Both the position numbers and the translations under genes were made by a program. Of a stretch of 64,000 bases of DNA, positions 1 through 9,217 are shown one piece after another. The stretch's first letter is position 1. Every line of letters begins with the position of its first letter. The stretch covers positions 62,001 to 126,000 of the forward strand of contig NZ_JAODAB010000006.1 in assembly GCF_025336485.1 (NCBI RefSeq). The letters run 5' to 3'. Source of the DNA: Pseudomonas citri. Lineage in GTDB: Bacteria; Pseudomonadota; Gammaproteobacteria; Pseudomonadales; Pseudomonadaceae. The notes beneath the pieces are model-generated. The model saw only the letters and a program-made list of their open reading frames with translations, had not been told where the DNA came from and ran no database searches.

Positions 1-367
1 CGAAGTGATTGGCTAGGATTTCCAGGGTGGGCTGCACCTCGGGGAATATGTCCAGTTGATGGCGGGCGTGCAGGAAGGTCTCGAACGCCTGGTCTGCCAT
101 TTCCGAGGCTTGCCACTGGTCGTAGCCGGCTTCTTGCAGGGCGCGGAACAGCACCCGTCGGCGCAGCGCACTGATGCGATGCTTCAGGCCGGGCTCCTCG
201 CGGAGCACTTGCTCGCGAATTGTAAACAGATGCTCCACCGGCAGACCGCCCAGGTTCGGTGCATTGTCGGTCAGCCATTGACGGAGTACGGCTTCGGCGC
301 TGGCGATCACCGGGGCGGTGTCCCACAACGTGTCGTCCAGGTCGAAAGTGATGAGTTCGATGGTCAT
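1..367 (-). CDS. HAD-superfamily hydrolase, C-terminus beyond window
   Basis: Leftward frame starting with ATG at 365-367 and open to the window edge, so about 122 N-terminal residues are visible. It opens with the HAD motif I FDLDDTLW (nucleophile Asp9, general acid Asp11), then a helical cap region. This suggests a phosphatase or dehalogenase-like hydrolase; the substrate cannot be told. Its ATG overlaps the xerC stop codon (ATGA), so the two are probably co-translated at the end of the dapF-DUF484-xerC operon. The C-terminal motifs lie outside the window. Confidence 0.85.
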   Translation of the reverse strand, partial: MTIELITFDLDDTLWDTAPVIASAEAVLRQWLTDNAPNLGGLPVEHLFTIREQVLREEPGLKHRISALRRRVLFRALQEAGYDQWQASEMADQAFETFLHARHQLDIFPEVQPTLEILANHF

Positions 368-1269
368 GATTCGTCGCCCTTGGTGCGTTTGGCCCTGGGA
401 TGGGCACTGTCATAGACCGTCGCCAGGTGCTGGAAGTCCAGGTGGGTATAGATCTGTGTGGTCTTGATGTCCGAGTGGCCAAGCAGTTCCTGCACGGCGC
501 GCAGGTCCTGGGAAGATTCCAGCAGATGGCTGGCGAAGGAATGCCTGAGCATGTGCGGATGCAGGTTTTGCCCCAGCTCGCGTTCGCCGGCTGCCTTGAC
601 CCGCAACTGGATCGCCCGCGGGCCCAGGCGCCGCCCTTGCTGACTGACGAACACCGCCTCGTCGGTGGGATTGCTCAGTGCTCGCAACGCCAGCCATTGT
701 TCCAGGGCCTCGCGCGCCTTGCGGCCAATGGGCAGCACGCGTGTCTTGCTGCCCTTGCCGTGCACCTGGACCATGCCGTCGGCCAGGTCCAATTGGTCCA
801 GGTTCAGCCCCGTCAGTTCCGAAAGACGCAGGCCGGAGGAATAGAACAGTTCGAGGATCGCCTGGTCCCGTCGCGCCAGGAAGTCGTCCTCCACCGCGCC
901 TTCGAGCAGTTGCAGGGTGCGGTCGGTGTCGAGGGTCTTGGGCAGGCGACGTTCACCCTTGGGCGGCGCCAGGCCGGTGGCCGGGTCGTGATCGCACAGG
1001 CCTTCGCGGTTGAGGTAGTGATACAAACCACGCACCGCCGACAACAGTCGCGCCAGGCTGCGGGAGGACTGCCCCTGTTGGTGCAGGCGGGCGACCAGGC
1101 TGCGCAAGCGCTGGATGTCCAGGGCGGCCCAACTGCCGATATTTTGTTTCTGGCACCACGCCAGGACCTTTTCCAGATCCCGGCGATAGGCCGACAACGT
1201 GTGGGGTGACACCTGGCGCTCACTGCGCAGATGTTCGCAGTAGGCCTCCAACTGCCGTTCCATCGTCAA
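364..1269 (-). CDS. xerC: Tyrosine site-specific recombinase XerC
   Basis: 301 residues, the normal length for XerC. The N-terminal SAM-like DNA-binding domain covers about residues 1-90. The catalytic domain has the full tyrosine-recombinase set: Arg148 (SGLRLSE), Lys172, His239 and Arg242 (HMLRHSF), His265 (LLGHSDI) and nucleophile Tyr274 (TQIYTHLD). With XerD it resolves chromosome dimers at dif during division. The start overlaps the end of the DUF484 gene by 4 nt and the stop overlaps the HAD gene, showing a tight operon. The dapF-DUF484-xerC order is the usual one in gammaproteobacteria. Confidence 0.97.
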   Translation of the reverse strand: MTMERQLEAYCEHLRSERQVSPHTLSAYRRDLEKVLAWCQKQNIGSWAALDIQRLRSLVARLHQQGQSSRSLARLLSAVRGLYHYLNREGLCDHDPATGLAPPKGERRLPKTLDTDRTLQLLEGAVEDDFLARRDQAILELFYSSGLRLSELTGLNLDQLDLADGMVQVHGKGSKTRVLPIGRKAREALEQWLALRALSNPTDEAVFVSQQGRRLGPRAIQLRVKAAGERELGQNLHPHMLRHSFASHLLESSQDLRAVQELLGHSDIKTTQIYTHLDFQHLATVYDSAHPRAKRTKGDES

Positions 1270-1991
1270 CGTACCGAGCGCAGCGAACCCGCCACTCGTG
1301 GCAACACGCGACCGGTGACTTCGGCGATGTAGCTCAAAAACAGCGTGCCCACCGAACTCTTGTAGTGCTGCGGGTCGCGGCTGGCGATGGCCAGCACGCC
1401 ATGCACGCCCTGATGGGCGATGGCGACGACGGCGGTGGAACCGATCTGCTTGCGTTGTTCTTCGCCGAACAGGAAATCCAGCTCATGTTCGCGCAGGTTG
1501 CCGCTGACGCTTTTGTTTTCCGTGAGCAGGCCGCCGATCGCGGTTTGTGCTTCGGCGTGGGTCACCCAGCGGCCCACCGGCATGGCATTGTCGCCGAACA
1601 GGATCAGGCTGACGAAGGGCACCTGGAAGTCCTGGCGCAGGCTGTCCTCGACGCTCATCACCACGTCTTCGAGGGTGCTGGCGTCCATCAGCGCGAGGAT
1701 CAAGCGGCGGGTCTTGTCGAAGAGCCGGTCGTTGTCCCGGGCGACGTCCATCAGGTGCGACAGGCGATGGCGCATTTCGATGTTGCGCTCGCGCAGGATC
1801 TTCATCTGGTGTTCCACCAGCGACACGGTGTCGCCGCGCCGATGGGGAATGCGCAGTGTCGCCAGCAAATCCTCGTGCTCGACGAAGAAATCCGGATGGG
1901 CCTCCAGGTAAGCGACGACGGCCGCGGCGGGTGGAAGCTGGCCCGGGACATCCTCGGGCGACGGGGCTGGAACCTGTGGTTTGTCGGTCAT
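1266..1991 (-). CDS. DUF484 family protein
   Basis: 241 residues. Family members combine an N-terminal helical/coiled segment with a C-terminal GAF-like domain. Seen here: the family-like start with [10 protein letters not shown] near residue 30, a predicted helix around residues 60-105, and a GAF-type fold further on ([20 protein letters not shown]). The biochemical role is not established. It sits between dapF and xerC, overlapping xerC by 4 nt, the same context as E. coli yigA. No signal peptide or membrane segment, so a cytosolic protein. Confidence 0.9.
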   Translation of the reverse strand: MTDKPQVPAPSPEDVPGQLPPAAAVVAYLEAHPDFFVEHEDLLATLRIPHRRGDTVSLVEHQMKILRERNIEMRHRLSHLMDVARDNDRLFDKTRRLILALMDASTLEDVVMSVEDSLRQDFQVPFVSLILFGDNAMPVGRWVTHAEAQTAIGGLLTENKSVSGNLREHELDFLFGEEQRKQIGSTAVVAIAHQGVHGVLAIASRDPQHYKSSVGTLFLSYIAEVTGRVLPRVAGSLRSVR

Positions 1992-2004
1992 GGCGTCGAC
2001 TCAC

Positions 2005-2835
2005 TCAAAGACGGACTTGTCCTTCGTATACGCGCACTGCCGGGCCGGTCATCATCACCGGTTGGCCAGGGCCTGCCCATTCGATGGACAGGCGCCCGCC
2101 AGGCAGGTCGATCAACAAAGGCGAATCCATCCACCCCTGGCTGATTGCGGCGACTGCGGCGGCGCAAGCACCGGTACCGCAGGCCTGGGTTTCTCCTGCG
2201 CCGCGTTCCCAGACACGCAATTGCGCCCGGTGACGGTCGACGACATGCAGGAAGCCGACATTCACCCGCGCCGGGAAGCGCCGATGGTGTTCGATCTTCG
2301 GCCCCAGCTCGTGCACCGGGGCGCTGTTGATATCGTCGACGCGCAGCACCGCATGGGGGTTGCCCATGGACACGGCCGCCAGCTCCACCACGGTGCCGTC
2401 GACATCCACCTGGTAGCTCGAGGCCTGGGCCGGCGCATCGAAGGGAATGTCCGCCGGTACCAGGCGCGGAGCGCCCATGTTGACGCCGATCTGGCCGTCG
2501 CCGCGCACATCCAGTTCGATGATGCCGCTCTTGGTCTCGACGCGGATCTGCCGCTTGGCGGTCAGGCGTTTGTCCAGCACGAAGCGGGCGAAGCAGCGCG
2601 CGCCATTGCCGCATTGCTCCACTTCCGACCCGTCGGCGTTGAAGATCCGATAGCGGAAATCCACGTCCGGGTTGGTCGGTGCCTCGACGATCAGCAACTG
2701 GTCGAAACCGATGCCGGTGTGCCGGTCGCCCCATTGCTTGGCGTGCTTGGGCAGGATGTGCGCGTGCTGGCTGACCAGGTCGAGGACCATGAAGTCATTG
2801 CCCAGGCCGTGCATCTTGGTAAAACGCAGCAGCAT
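2005..2835 (-). CDS. dapF: Diaminopimelate epimerase
   Basis: 276 residues, from the ATG of [15 protein letters not shown]; an upstream in-frame ATG would add 11 residues not found in the family. Converts LL-diaminopimelate to the meso form for lysine and peptidoglycan synthesis, using two cysteines as acid and base without cofactor. Both are present: Cys75 (QCGNGARC) and Cys219 (ACGTGAC). It starts 4 nt after the lysA stop, and the DUF484 gene follows by 13 nt. With lysA this gives the last two lysine steps in one operon. Confidence 0.97.
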   Translation of the reverse strand: MLLRFTKMHGLGNDFMVLDLVSQHAHILPKHAKQWGDRHTGIGFDQLLIVEAPTNPDVDFRYRIFNADGSEVEQCGNGARCFARFVLDKRLTAKRQIRVETKSGIIELDVRGDGQIGVNMGAPRLVPADIPFDAPAQASSYQVDVDGTVVELAAVSMGNPHAVLRVDDINSAPVHELGPKIEHHRRFPARVNVGFLHVVDRHRAQLRVWERGAGETQACGTGACAAAVAAISQGWMDSPLLIDLPGGRLSIEWAGPGQPVMMTGPAVRVYEGQVRL

Positions 2836-2839
2836 GGTT

Positions 2840-4087
2840 TTACTCCGGCAGCAGGCTTTCGCCAGCAAACAACTCGGCTACCGTCTCGCGGCGACGGACT
2901 TCGAATGCCTGATCACCGTCCACCAGCACCTCGGCGCAGCGGCCGCGGGTGTTGTAGTTGGAACTCATGACAAACCCGTAGGCACCGGCCGAATGCACGG
3001 CGAGCAGATCGCCTTCTTCCAGCGCCAGTTCCCGGGCCTTGGCCAGGAAGTCACCGGTTTCGCAGATCGGCCCGACGATATCGTAAGTGCGTGTGGCGGT
3101 ATCGCGCGGGCGCACGGCGCTGACGTCCATCCAGGCCTGGTACAGCGCCGGGCGGATCAGGTCGTTCATGGCCGCGTCGACGATGGCGAAATCCTTGTGT
3201 TCGGTGTGCTTGAGGTACTCGACCTGGGTCAGCAGCACGCCGGCGTTGGCGACGATGTAGCGGCCCGGCTCGAACATCAGCGCCAGGTCGCGACCGGCGA
3301 GGCGTTCGCGCACGGCCTTGATGTAGTCGGCCACCAGCGGCGGCTCCTCATCGCGATAGCGCACGCCGACGCCGCCGCCCAGGTCAATGTGGCGCAGGTA
3401 GATGCCGCAGTCGCCGAGGCGATCGATCAGCGCGAGCAAGCGGTCGAGGGCGTCGAGGAAGGGTTCGAGGGTGGTCAGTTGCGAGCCGATGTGGCAATCG
3501 ACGCCCAGCACTTCCAGGTTCGGCAGTTGGGCGGCGCGCACGTACACGTCTTCGGCGTCGGCAATGGCGATGCCGAACTTGTTTTCCTTGAGACCGGTGG
3601 AAATGTACGGGTGGGTGCCGGCGTCGACGTCCGGGTTCACGCGCAGGGAGATCGGTGCGCGCACGCCCAGCTCGGCGGCGACGACTTGCAGGCGTTCCAG
3701 CTCATCGGTGGATTCGATGTTGAAGCAGTGCACGCCGACTTCCAGGGCGCGACGCATGTCTTCGCGGGTCTTGCCGACGCCGGAGAACACGATCTTGTCG
3801 GCGCTGCCGCCAGCGGCCAGGACGCGTTCGAGTTCACCGCCGGAAACGATGTCGAAACCGGCGCCCAGGCGTGCCAGGACGTTGAGCACGCCCAGGTTGG
3901 AGTTGGCCTTTACAGCGAAACACACCAGGTGCGGCATGCCGGCCAGGGCGTCGGCGAAGGTGCGGTACTGAGCTTCGATGTGGGCACGGGAATAGACGTA
4001 GGTCGGCGTGCCGAAACGCTCGGCGATCGCGGACAGGGCAACCCCTTCCGCGAACAGCTCCCCGCCACGGTAGTTAAAAGCGTCCAT
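2840..4087 (-). CDS. lysA: Diaminopimelate decarboxylase
   Basis: 415 residues, full length. PLP-dependent fold-type III enzyme that decarboxylates meso-diaminopimelate to L-lysine. The PLP lysine is Lys60 (CFAVKANSN). Other conserved elements are GVDCHIGSQ, the LGGGVGVRY phosphate-binding loop, [11 protein letters not shown] and the C-terminal [12 protein letters not shown]. It follows the lipoprotein gene lptM by 9 nt and precedes dapF. No LysR-type regulator is adjacent, as expected where lysA sits with dapF. Confidence 0.97.
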   Translation of the reverse strand: MDAFNYRGGELFAEGVALSAIAERFGTPTYVYSRAHIEAQYRTFADALAGMPHLVCFAVKANSNLGVLNVLARLGAGFDIVSGGELERVLAAGGSADKIVFSGVGKTREDMRRALEVGVHCFNIESTDELERLQVVAAELGVRAPISLRVNPDVDAGTHPYISTGLKENKFGIAIADAEDVYVRAAQLPNLEVLGVDCHIGSQLTTLEPFLDALDRLLALIDRLGDCGIYLRHIDLGGGVGVRYRDEEPPLVADYIKAVRERLAGRDLALMFEPGRYIVANAGVLLTQVEYLKHTEHKDFAIVDAAMNDLIRPALYQAWMDVSAVRPRDTATRTYDIVGPICETGDFLAKARELALEEGDLLAVHSAGAYGFVMSSNYNTRGRCAEVLVDGDQAFEVRRRETVAELFAGESLLPE

Positions 4088-4096
4088 GGCGTTCCC

Positions 4097-4270
4097 TTAG
4101 TAAGTGGTGGTGTGGGTGTCGTGGGTATGGGATTTGGACTGCGACGACTTGGCCTGCTCTTCTGGAGACTTGCTGTCGTCAGGCAGGTACAGAGGACCTT
4201 TTTGACCACAGGCTGTGACGAGGCAGGCAACCGCGACGAGCGCAGCAAGGGAAGAGATCAGGCGCTTCAT
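4097..4270 (-). CDS. lptM: Small outer-membrane lipoprotein LptM (YifL/LppL family)
   Basis: 57-residue gene read directly from the sequence. It starts MKRLISSLAAL, has a hydrophobic signal and a lipobox VTAC with lipidated Cys21, followed by the family hallmark CGQKGPLYLP. The tail is short and His/Thr rich. In E. coli this lipoprotein assists disulfide maturation of the LPS translocon subunit LptD. The position just upstream of lysA is conserved. No other downstream start could include the lipobox, so the ATG at 4270 is secure. Confidence 0.92.
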   Translation of the reverse strand: MKRLISSLAALVAVACLVTACGQKGPLYLPDDSKSPEEQAKSSQSKSHTHDTHTTTY

Positions 4271-4360
4271 GGCGAAATCCTTGAAAATGCGTTAATTGCG
4301 CCGGAGTATACCGGCCACCCGGCAGCTTGCCTATGCAACGGGGTCCCCGTCCGGCGGGGC

Positions 4361-4504
4361 TAGGCTCTGTCTGAAAAGCCTTGATACTCGGTGATGCTGC
4401 GTTAAAAACTGCCTCGGAATGCTCATTTACTCCAGTAAATTCCGCTTCCTCGGCGGTTTTCGCCTTGCCTCACCTTCGTCTCAAGACTTTTCAAACAGAG
4501 CCTA
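4361..4504. repeat. MITE-like palindromic element, copy A (144 bp)
   Basis: Non-coding element in the 366-bp lptM-cyaY spacer. Its ends are inverted: TAGGCTCTGT at 4361-4370 and ACAGAGCCTA at 4495-4504. The similarity continues inward (CTGAAAAGCCTTGA against TTGAAAAGTCTTGA). If the leading and trailing TA are target duplication, the element is 140 bp with a TA duplication. Related in reverse orientation to the shorter copy at 13143-13231, so it is a dispersed non-autonomous family. No open frame inside. The rest of the spacer (4505-4636) holds only the presumed cyaY promoter region. Confidence 0.8.
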
Positions 4505-4636
4505 GTGGCCCCGTAAGGGCTACCAGGGCTTTTCGTAGCGCCGAGGGGCGTGCGCCGGTATATCCTTTGCAATCGTCGGGAAGCGTCCGTATCTTGCGGC
4601 GCTTGAGCATGAGCAGACATTTTCGAGGTTGCCGCA

Positions 4637-4969
4637 ATGAGTTTGACCGAAGCCCGTTTCCACGATCTGGTCGATACCACCCAGCAGATGCTGGAGGATG
4701 TGTTTGACGAGAGTGAGCTGGACATCGACCTGGAAAGCTCCGCCGGTGTGCTGACCGTCAAGTTCGAAAACGGCACCCAGTTGATTTTCAGTCGCCAGGA
4801 GCCGCTGCGACAGTTGTGGCTGGCGGCCGTGTCCGGTGGTTTCCACTTCGATTACGACGAGGAAAGCGAGCGCTGGATGTGTGACAAGAGCGAAGAGCAA
4901 CTGGGCGAGATGCTCGAGCGCATTGTCAAGACCCAGGCCGGCGTGGAACTCGAATTCGAAGGTCTTTGA
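4637..4969 (+). CDS. cyaY: Iron donor protein CyaY (bacterial frataxin)
   Basis: 110 residues. Frataxin homologue that binds iron and tunes Fe-S cluster assembly by interacting with IscS. It opens with the acidic helix typical of the family (SLTEARFHDLVDTTQQMLEDV, interrupted here for length) rich in Asp/Glu that binds iron, followed by the beta-sheet core with the conserved QLWLAAVSGGFHF segment near residues 56-68. Convergent-divergent to lptM as in many pseudomonads. The DUF1289 gene begins 4 nt after its stop, suggesting co-transcription. Confidence 0.95.
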   Translation: MSLTEARFHDLVDTTQQMLEDVFDESELDIDLESSAGVLTVKFENGTQLIFSRQEPLRQLWLAAVSGGFHFDYDEESERWMCDKSEEQLGEMLERIVKTQAGVELEFEGL

Positions 4970-4973
4970 ACCT

Positions 4974-5192
4974 GTGACATCGAGCGCTCCGCCGCGGCCA
5001 CCCAAGCCGCTCTACAGCAATGTCAGCCCCGCCGTGCCGTCGCCGTGCACCAGCGTGTGCAAGCTGGACGAGCAGAAAGTCTGCCTCGGCTGCTTCCGGC
5101 ATGTGGAAGACATCCGCCAATGGCGCTCGGCCGATGATGAGCGCAGGCGGGTCATCTGTGCCGAGGCAGCCAAACGCAAGTCGCTGGTGTGA
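4974..5192 (+). CDS. DUF1289 family protein, small cysteine-rich
   Basis: 72 residues from a GTG at 4974, 4 nt after the cyaY stop. It has the family signature of four cysteines, SPCTSVCKLD and VCLGCFRHVEDIRQW, followed by a basic tail. The cysteine pairs suggest a metal site (Zn or Fe-S), but function is unknown in the family. There is no ATG in frame at a reasonable position, so GTG is the best start. Coupling to cyaY is a hint, not proof, of a link to iron or sulfur metabolism. Confidence 0.8.
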   Translation: MTSSAPPRPPKPLYSNVSPAVPSPCTSVCKLDEQKVCLGCFRHVEDIRQWRSADDERRRVICAEAAKRKSLV

Positions 5193-5194
5193 TT

Positions 5195-5224
5195 TGTGGC
5201 GAGGGGATAAATCCCCTCGCCACA
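5195..5224. repeat. REP palindrome, GTGGCGAGGGGAT type
   Basis: Two perfectly inverted 14-bp arms (TGTGGCGAGGGGAT, then its complement) around a 2-bp AA centre, directly after the DUF1289 gene. The same unit recurs at 17506-17535 and, with one mismatch, 35306-35335, with half-sites near 9218, 36952 and 46910. Extragenic and likely to form a stable hairpin at the transcript end. Confidence 0.9.
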
Positions 5225-5279
5225 GTCATTCTGTTGTTCATGCAACGGGAGCAATAGCTCGGTGACTTGTTTATTTATT

Positions 5280-5362
5280 GAGCTGTGTTAGTGTCCGGCT
5301 ACGCCTCACCCTATCGAGGCCCATGAAAACCCCGTCTTCTTGTGGCGGGGTTTTGCTTTTTT
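5280..5362 (+). ncRNA. Candidate rnk leader RNA with internal rho-independent terminator
   Basis: Upstream of rnk lies a small hairpin (GCCTC 5303-5307 with GAGGC 5316-5320) and then a terminator-like hairpin: AAAACCCCG (5326-5334) pairs with CGGGGTTTT (5346-5354) and is followed by GC and six T. Transcription reaching rnk from upstream would have to pass it, so it is either an attenuator or the end of a short RNA. A structured leader of pseudomonad rnk genes has been reported by comparative genomics (rnk leader motif); identity with that motif is inferred from position only. Confidence 0.55.
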
Positions 5363-5391
5363 CGTGCAGGAGAAAGGAGTCTGCCAGGATC

Positions 5392-5802
5392 ATGACCGCA
5401 CCTTCCATCACCCTTACCCGTCTGGACGTGCAACGTCTGGAGCGTTTGATCGACAGCCTGGATGAAAACCTGCCGGGTGTGATCGCGTTGCAAGCCGAGC
5501 TTGATCGCGCCGAGACGCTGGTGGGCCACGATGAAGTGCCTGCCGATGTCGTGACCATGAATTCGCGGGTGCATTGCCGTGAGGAAAGCAGCGGCAAGGA
5601 CTACCACCTGGTCCTGGTTTATCCACAGGACGCCAATGCCGATGAAGGCCGGATTTCTATCCTCGCTCCGGTAGGCAGTGCATTGCTGGGCCTGAAGGTC
5701 GGCCAGCACATCGATTGGCCGGCGCCCGGTGGCAAGACCCTGAAACTGACGTTGCTGAACGTGGAATACCAGCCCAAGGCGGGCGGTGACTTCTCTCTCT
5801 GA
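5392..5802 (+). CDS. rnk: Nucleoside diphosphate kinase regulator Rnk
   Basis: 136 residues. Rnk binds RNA polymerase in the secondary channel, related to GreA/GreB, and affects NTP pools and, in pseudomonads, alginate-related phenotypes. Seen: an N-terminal coiled coil (LTRLDVQRLERLIDSL onward) and a C-terminal GreA/B-like FKBP fold with DADEGRISILAPVGSALLG-type sequence near residues 85-110. Start chosen at the ATG at 5392, preceded by AAAGGAG. Upstream in-frame codons run through the terminator hairpin and are not plausible. It converges with cyaA, with 6 nt between the stops. Confidence 0.93.
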   Translation: MTAPSITLTRLDVQRLERLIDSLDENLPGVIALQAELDRAETLVGHDEVPADVVTMNSRVHCREESSGKDYHLVLVYPQDANADEGRISILAPVGSALLGLKVGQHIDWPAPGGKTLKLTLLNVEYQPKAGGDFSL

Positions 5803-5808
5803 CACGCA

Positions 5809-8652
5809 TCAGGCCAGGGTCAGCGCCTCGTTCAGGGCGCTTTCCAGGTCGGCCTTGTAGCGCAGGTACAAATTGCTCGAACAGGCGCCGTCGCCCACCA
5901 GGCCCGAGAGGTCCAGGTCGGTGATGTAACAGCGGTAGCGCTGGGCCTCGCGGCGCTGGTCAATGATCTCCCGGGCGACCACCCGGAACAGCTGGTCGCC
6001 ATGCTCCAGTTCGGAAAACTCCTGCTGGTCACAATACAGGGTGACATGTACCTGCCCGTGCGCCGCCTTGCCGATGATCGCCTGTACGTCATAGAACGGT
6101 TTGTTCGCCGGCGTCTGCGGTGCTTGCCGTGCCTCGATCCGCCGTGCCCGGCCGTTGCCCGAGGGCAGGAGTTGGTAATACAGGGTTTCCAGGGACACCG
6201 GCTGGGCTGCATCCATCGGCAACAAAGCGTCGCGGCGGTACAGCACCGATTGCAGGAAGCGCTGCAACGGCACCAGCAGACTTTGTTCGTCGTGATAGGG
6301 CACTTGCTGGTGCCAGAGCGCATTGAGCTCATCGAGCACGTACAGCGTGGCGGTTTCCTCGTTGACCCGGTAGAACACCTGGATGCATTCGGGCTGGCCC
6401 ATGGGCAGGAGCAGCGCCAGGTCATGTTCCTCCAGGGCCATCGGGTCAAGGTGCAGCGGACTGTAGGCTGTCAGCTCCTCGCCCAGGTAATCCATCAGCG
6501 CCGACAGGCTGCCCAGCGCCACGTGGTTGACCTGGCCCGGTATCAGTTCCAGCACGTGATAATGCTGCTGGACCTGAAGCAGATAGCGGTAGTTGAGCTT
6601 GCTCAACAGCAAGGTCTGCGCCGTCTCGATGACCTCTTCGACCCGTCGGGCAATGAACTGCGCGCGGTTGTGGCAGAAGCAGCGTACCCGCAAGCGCGGC
6701 TGGCGTTGCGTGGTGGGCAGGTCGTTGAGGTAGTCGCGCAGGCAGTCAAGCAGCGCGTGTTCGCCGTCGAAACGGTTGACCAGCACTTCGTTCCAACTGT
6801 TGAGCGTGACCTGGTCGAGGGTCAGCACCAGGTTTTCCCGCACCCCGGCGTAGCTCAACGAGTCGGTACGCTCAGTGGTCATCAGAATGTTCAGGTCGCG
6901 GTGGTGCTTGAGCGGGTCGACACCGACATTGACCAGGACCAGCACCTCGCTGGGTACGCTGGCATGCAGCAATTGTTCTTCATCGACGCTGCCCAGGGGC
7001 AGGGCGATGGACTGTTGCAGGCTGCCCAGGAGGTTGAACAGTTCGAATTCGCTCAGGTCGCTGTCGCCGGGGTGCAGCGCCAGGCGCGTGCTGCTGTCGA
7101 TCACGCCGTTGCGATGGCACCAGGTCAGCAGTTCGAGCAATTCACGGCTGCGCTTGATCGGCGCGAAATTTTCCCATTCCAGGGCGTTGAGGCTGCCGTT
7201 GTACAGGCCCCACTGATTCTGCCCAGGCTCTTTGCGATTGGCTGACTGGACCAGCGTCAGGGTGTCCTCGGCCAGGTCCGGGGCGATGCCGGGGTTGATG
7301 AACTCGACCTTGTCGGCCTTGCGTTCGAAGGCGGCATACAACCGCCGACCCAGCACATTGAGGTCGCGCTTGTTGAGCGGGCTGACAGTTTGTTCGGTGC
7401 GGGCGAACTGGGTCAGGAAACGGTAACTGTGGGTGAGTTCGTTGACCAGCGCGCGTCGCTCGTTGCTGACCTGGCGGACTTTCCACTGGCTGCGGCTGTC
7501 GAGCAACGCCAGTTGACGCTGGTCCCAGCCCCATTCCCGCGTGAGGCGTTCGAGCAGGGTCCGTTGCCAGCCGCCGCTACGCCCTGGGCCGGTGAGCTTG
7601 CGATTGACCTTCAGGTACAGCGCCCGGCGGATCAGCTCGAGGCGTTCGGGCTCGGCGCGGGCGTTGAGGTATTCCTCGATGCGGCGGTAGACCACCATGT
7701 AGGGGTCCAGCTCTTCCAGGTCCAGGCGATTGGCGAACACGGCTTGTTTGAAGCGCAGGCTCAGGCAGCGCACGTTCGGGTGCTCGCTGGCGTAGACCTC
7801 GGTCAGCAACAGCTTGAGCACCGATTTGTAGGGTGACTCGATGCCCTTGAACAATTGCCAGAGCCCGGCGCCGATGAATTCCCCTGGCGGGATATAGGCC
7901 AGGTGCCCGAGGTCCAGGGTTTCATCCGCGCGAATGAAACGCTTGGAAATCAACGCATGGGTGTATGGCTCATAGTTGTCTTCTTCGTAGACCGGCACCA
8001 GCCACCAGATCGGTGTGCGCCCAGCCAGCCAGATCGCGGTGCGGTAGAACTCGTCCAGCAGCAGGTAATGCTGGGTCGTGCCGCAATCTTCGGAACTGAG
8101 CTGGTTGTCCCGCTCGCCCCGCACGAAACGCGCTGGGTCGATCAGGAAAAAGTGCGCTTCGGCCCCCTGGGTCGCAGCCCAGGCTTCGAGCAGTTGGCAT
8201 TTCTTGCGCAGCTCGGCCAGTTCATCGTCGCTCAGGTCCGGGCCGTGGCAGACCCACACATCCATGTCGCTCTGGTCGGCCTGGGCCAGGGTGCCGAGGC
8301 TGCCCATCAGGAACAGGCCGAGAATCGGTCGCGGCGGATTGCTGCCGTGTCGCGGCTTGTAGGAGAACGAGCGGGTCAGGCGCTGGGCCTCGGCAAGGAC
8401 GCTGGCGTCGGGCTCGTAATTCGACAAGCCGGCGGGTGTGCTCCCGGAGACGTAGCCGGGCAACAGCGGATGGTTAACGTGAAAAAACAACGGCAGCAGC
8501 GTCAGCACGCCTTGTTGGCGAGGTGACAGACCCTCCAGGGCACGCTCCATCCGGACGCTGTTGAGCTTGAGAAAACGCGCGCGCAACTGGCTCAGGACCT
8601 TGCGATCGATTCCCTCGTCCAGATCGGGGCGTATTTCGTGGTTGCGGGTCAT
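5809..8652 (-). CDS. cyaA: Class I adenylate cyclase
   Basis: 947 residues, close to the usual pseudomonad length. Makes cAMP from ATP in the cytosol. The N-terminal catalytic domain shows the class I nucleotidyltransferase signature LFLMGSLGTLAQ followed by SDMDVWVCH near residues 115-135, where the two Asp coordinate metal. The rest is the regulatory part conserved in enterobacterial CyaA. No TM segments. Convergent with rnk. The 184-bp upstream spacer (8653-8836) shows nothing I could assign. Confidence 0.96.
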   Translation of the reverse strand: MTRNHEIRPDLDEGIDRKVLSQLRARFLKLNSVRMERALEGLSPRQQGVLTLLPLFFHVNHPLLPGYVSGSTPAGLSNYEPDASVLAEAQRLTRSFSYKPRHGSNPPRPILGLFLMGSLGTLAQADQSDMDVWVCHGPDLSDDELAELRKKCQLLEAWAATQGAEAHFFLIDPARFVRGERDNQLSSEDCGTTQHYLLLDEFYRTAIWLAGRTPIWWLVPVYEEDNYEPYTHALISKRFIRADETLDLGHLAYIPPGEFIGAGLWQLFKGIESPYKSVLKLLLTEVYASEHPNVRCLSLRFKQAVFANRLDLEELDPYMVVYRRIEEYLNARAEPERLELIRRALYLKVNRKLTGPGRSGGWQRTLLERLTREWGWDQRQLALLDSRSQWKVRQVSNERRALVNELTHSYRFLTQFARTEQTVSPLNKRDLNVLGRRLYAAFERKADKVEFINPGIAPDLAEDTLTLVQSANRKEPGQNQWGLYNGSLNALEWENFAPIKRSRELLELLTWCHRNGVIDSSTRLALHPGDSDLSEFELFNLLGSLQQSIALPLGSVDEEQLLHASVPSEVLVLVNVGVDPLKHHRDLNILMTTERTDSLSYAGVRENLVLTLDQVTLNSWNEVLVNRFDGEHALLDCLRDYLNDLPTTQRQPRLRVRCFCHNRAQFIARRVEEVIETAQTLLLSKLNYRYLLQVQQHYHVLELIPGQVNHVALGSLSALMDYLGEELTAYSPLHLDPMALEEHDLALLLPMGQPECIQVFYRVNEETATLYVLDELNALWHQQVPYHDEQSLLVPLQRFLQSVLYRRDALLPMDAAQPVSLETLYYQLLPSGNGRARRIEARQAPQTPANKPFYDVQAIIGKAAHGQVHVTLYCDQQEFSELEHGDQLFRVVAREIIDQRREAQRYRCYITDLDLSGLVGDGACSSNLYLRYKADLESALNEALTLA

Positions 8653-8836
8653 GTCAGCTCAAACCGGCTCGCGGTCTCGAACGTGGGAGATCACAGGTGA
8701 TGGCAGGTTAGCGCCCGGGTTTGCGAATTCTTAAGCGGGAACAGGATTCAGGTGTCAGATTTTTTACCCAAAGTCCTCACTGCGCCTGCGGAAACCCCCT
8801 TGAAGGCGATTTCCGTGGGCGGCAGGGCAGGGCAGG

Positions 8837-9166
8837 TCAGGCGGCTTCTTGAACGCTCAGTATCGTCAGGACGGTTTGAATATTCTGCGCGGCGTCCCGA
8901 CCCAGGCTGGTCAGGTAGCCACCGTCGGGCTGGGTGATCAGTTCTTTCTCGAACAAGCGTTGGGCGGCGGCGATGGCCTTGGGGGCCGCGGTCTGATGAA
9001 TTTTCAAGCCTTCCTGGGAACTGTCCAGGTTGAAGAGTGCAAGGATTTCCAGTTCGGCAACCAGCTCAGGGGTAAGCGATATAAGGACTCCAGACTTTCT
9101 AGGAATTTGATCGATAGCGTCACTAAGGTGAGCGCACTCGGCCGAGCTGTCCAGTGCCAGGGCCAT
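8837..9166 (-). CDS. TIGR02647 family protein, start codon uncertain
   Basis: Reading from the nearest ATG gives 109 residues. The recognisable family core (LTPELVAELEILALFNL through GGYLTSLGRDAAQ) begins only at residue 31. A GGAG Shine-Dalgarno motif sits five bases before an ATA codon at 9082-9080, which begins ISLTPEL, exactly where homologues start with Met-Ser. The ATG at 9166 has no visible ribosome site. The real product is therefore probably 81 residues begun at AUA, or the start codon has been lost. The core looks like a small helical, possibly DNA-binding, cytosolic protein; function unknown. Confidence 0.7.
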   Translation of the reverse strand: MALALDSSAECAHLSDAIDQIPRKSGVLISLTPELVAELEILALFNLDSSQEGLKIHQTAAPKAIAAAQRLFEKELITQPDGGYLTSLGRDAAQNIQTVLTILSVQEAA

Positions 9167-9217
9167 GCTTTTTTTGTTTTGGGGGAGGGAGCACCTGTGT
9201 TCTGCCCGGCAGGTCCC

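Noticed and set aside
2672..4363. Long rightward open frame of 563 codons over lysA
   Set aside because: It is antisense to dapF and lysA, which are clearly coding with full motifs; GC-rich codon bias makes such mirror frames.
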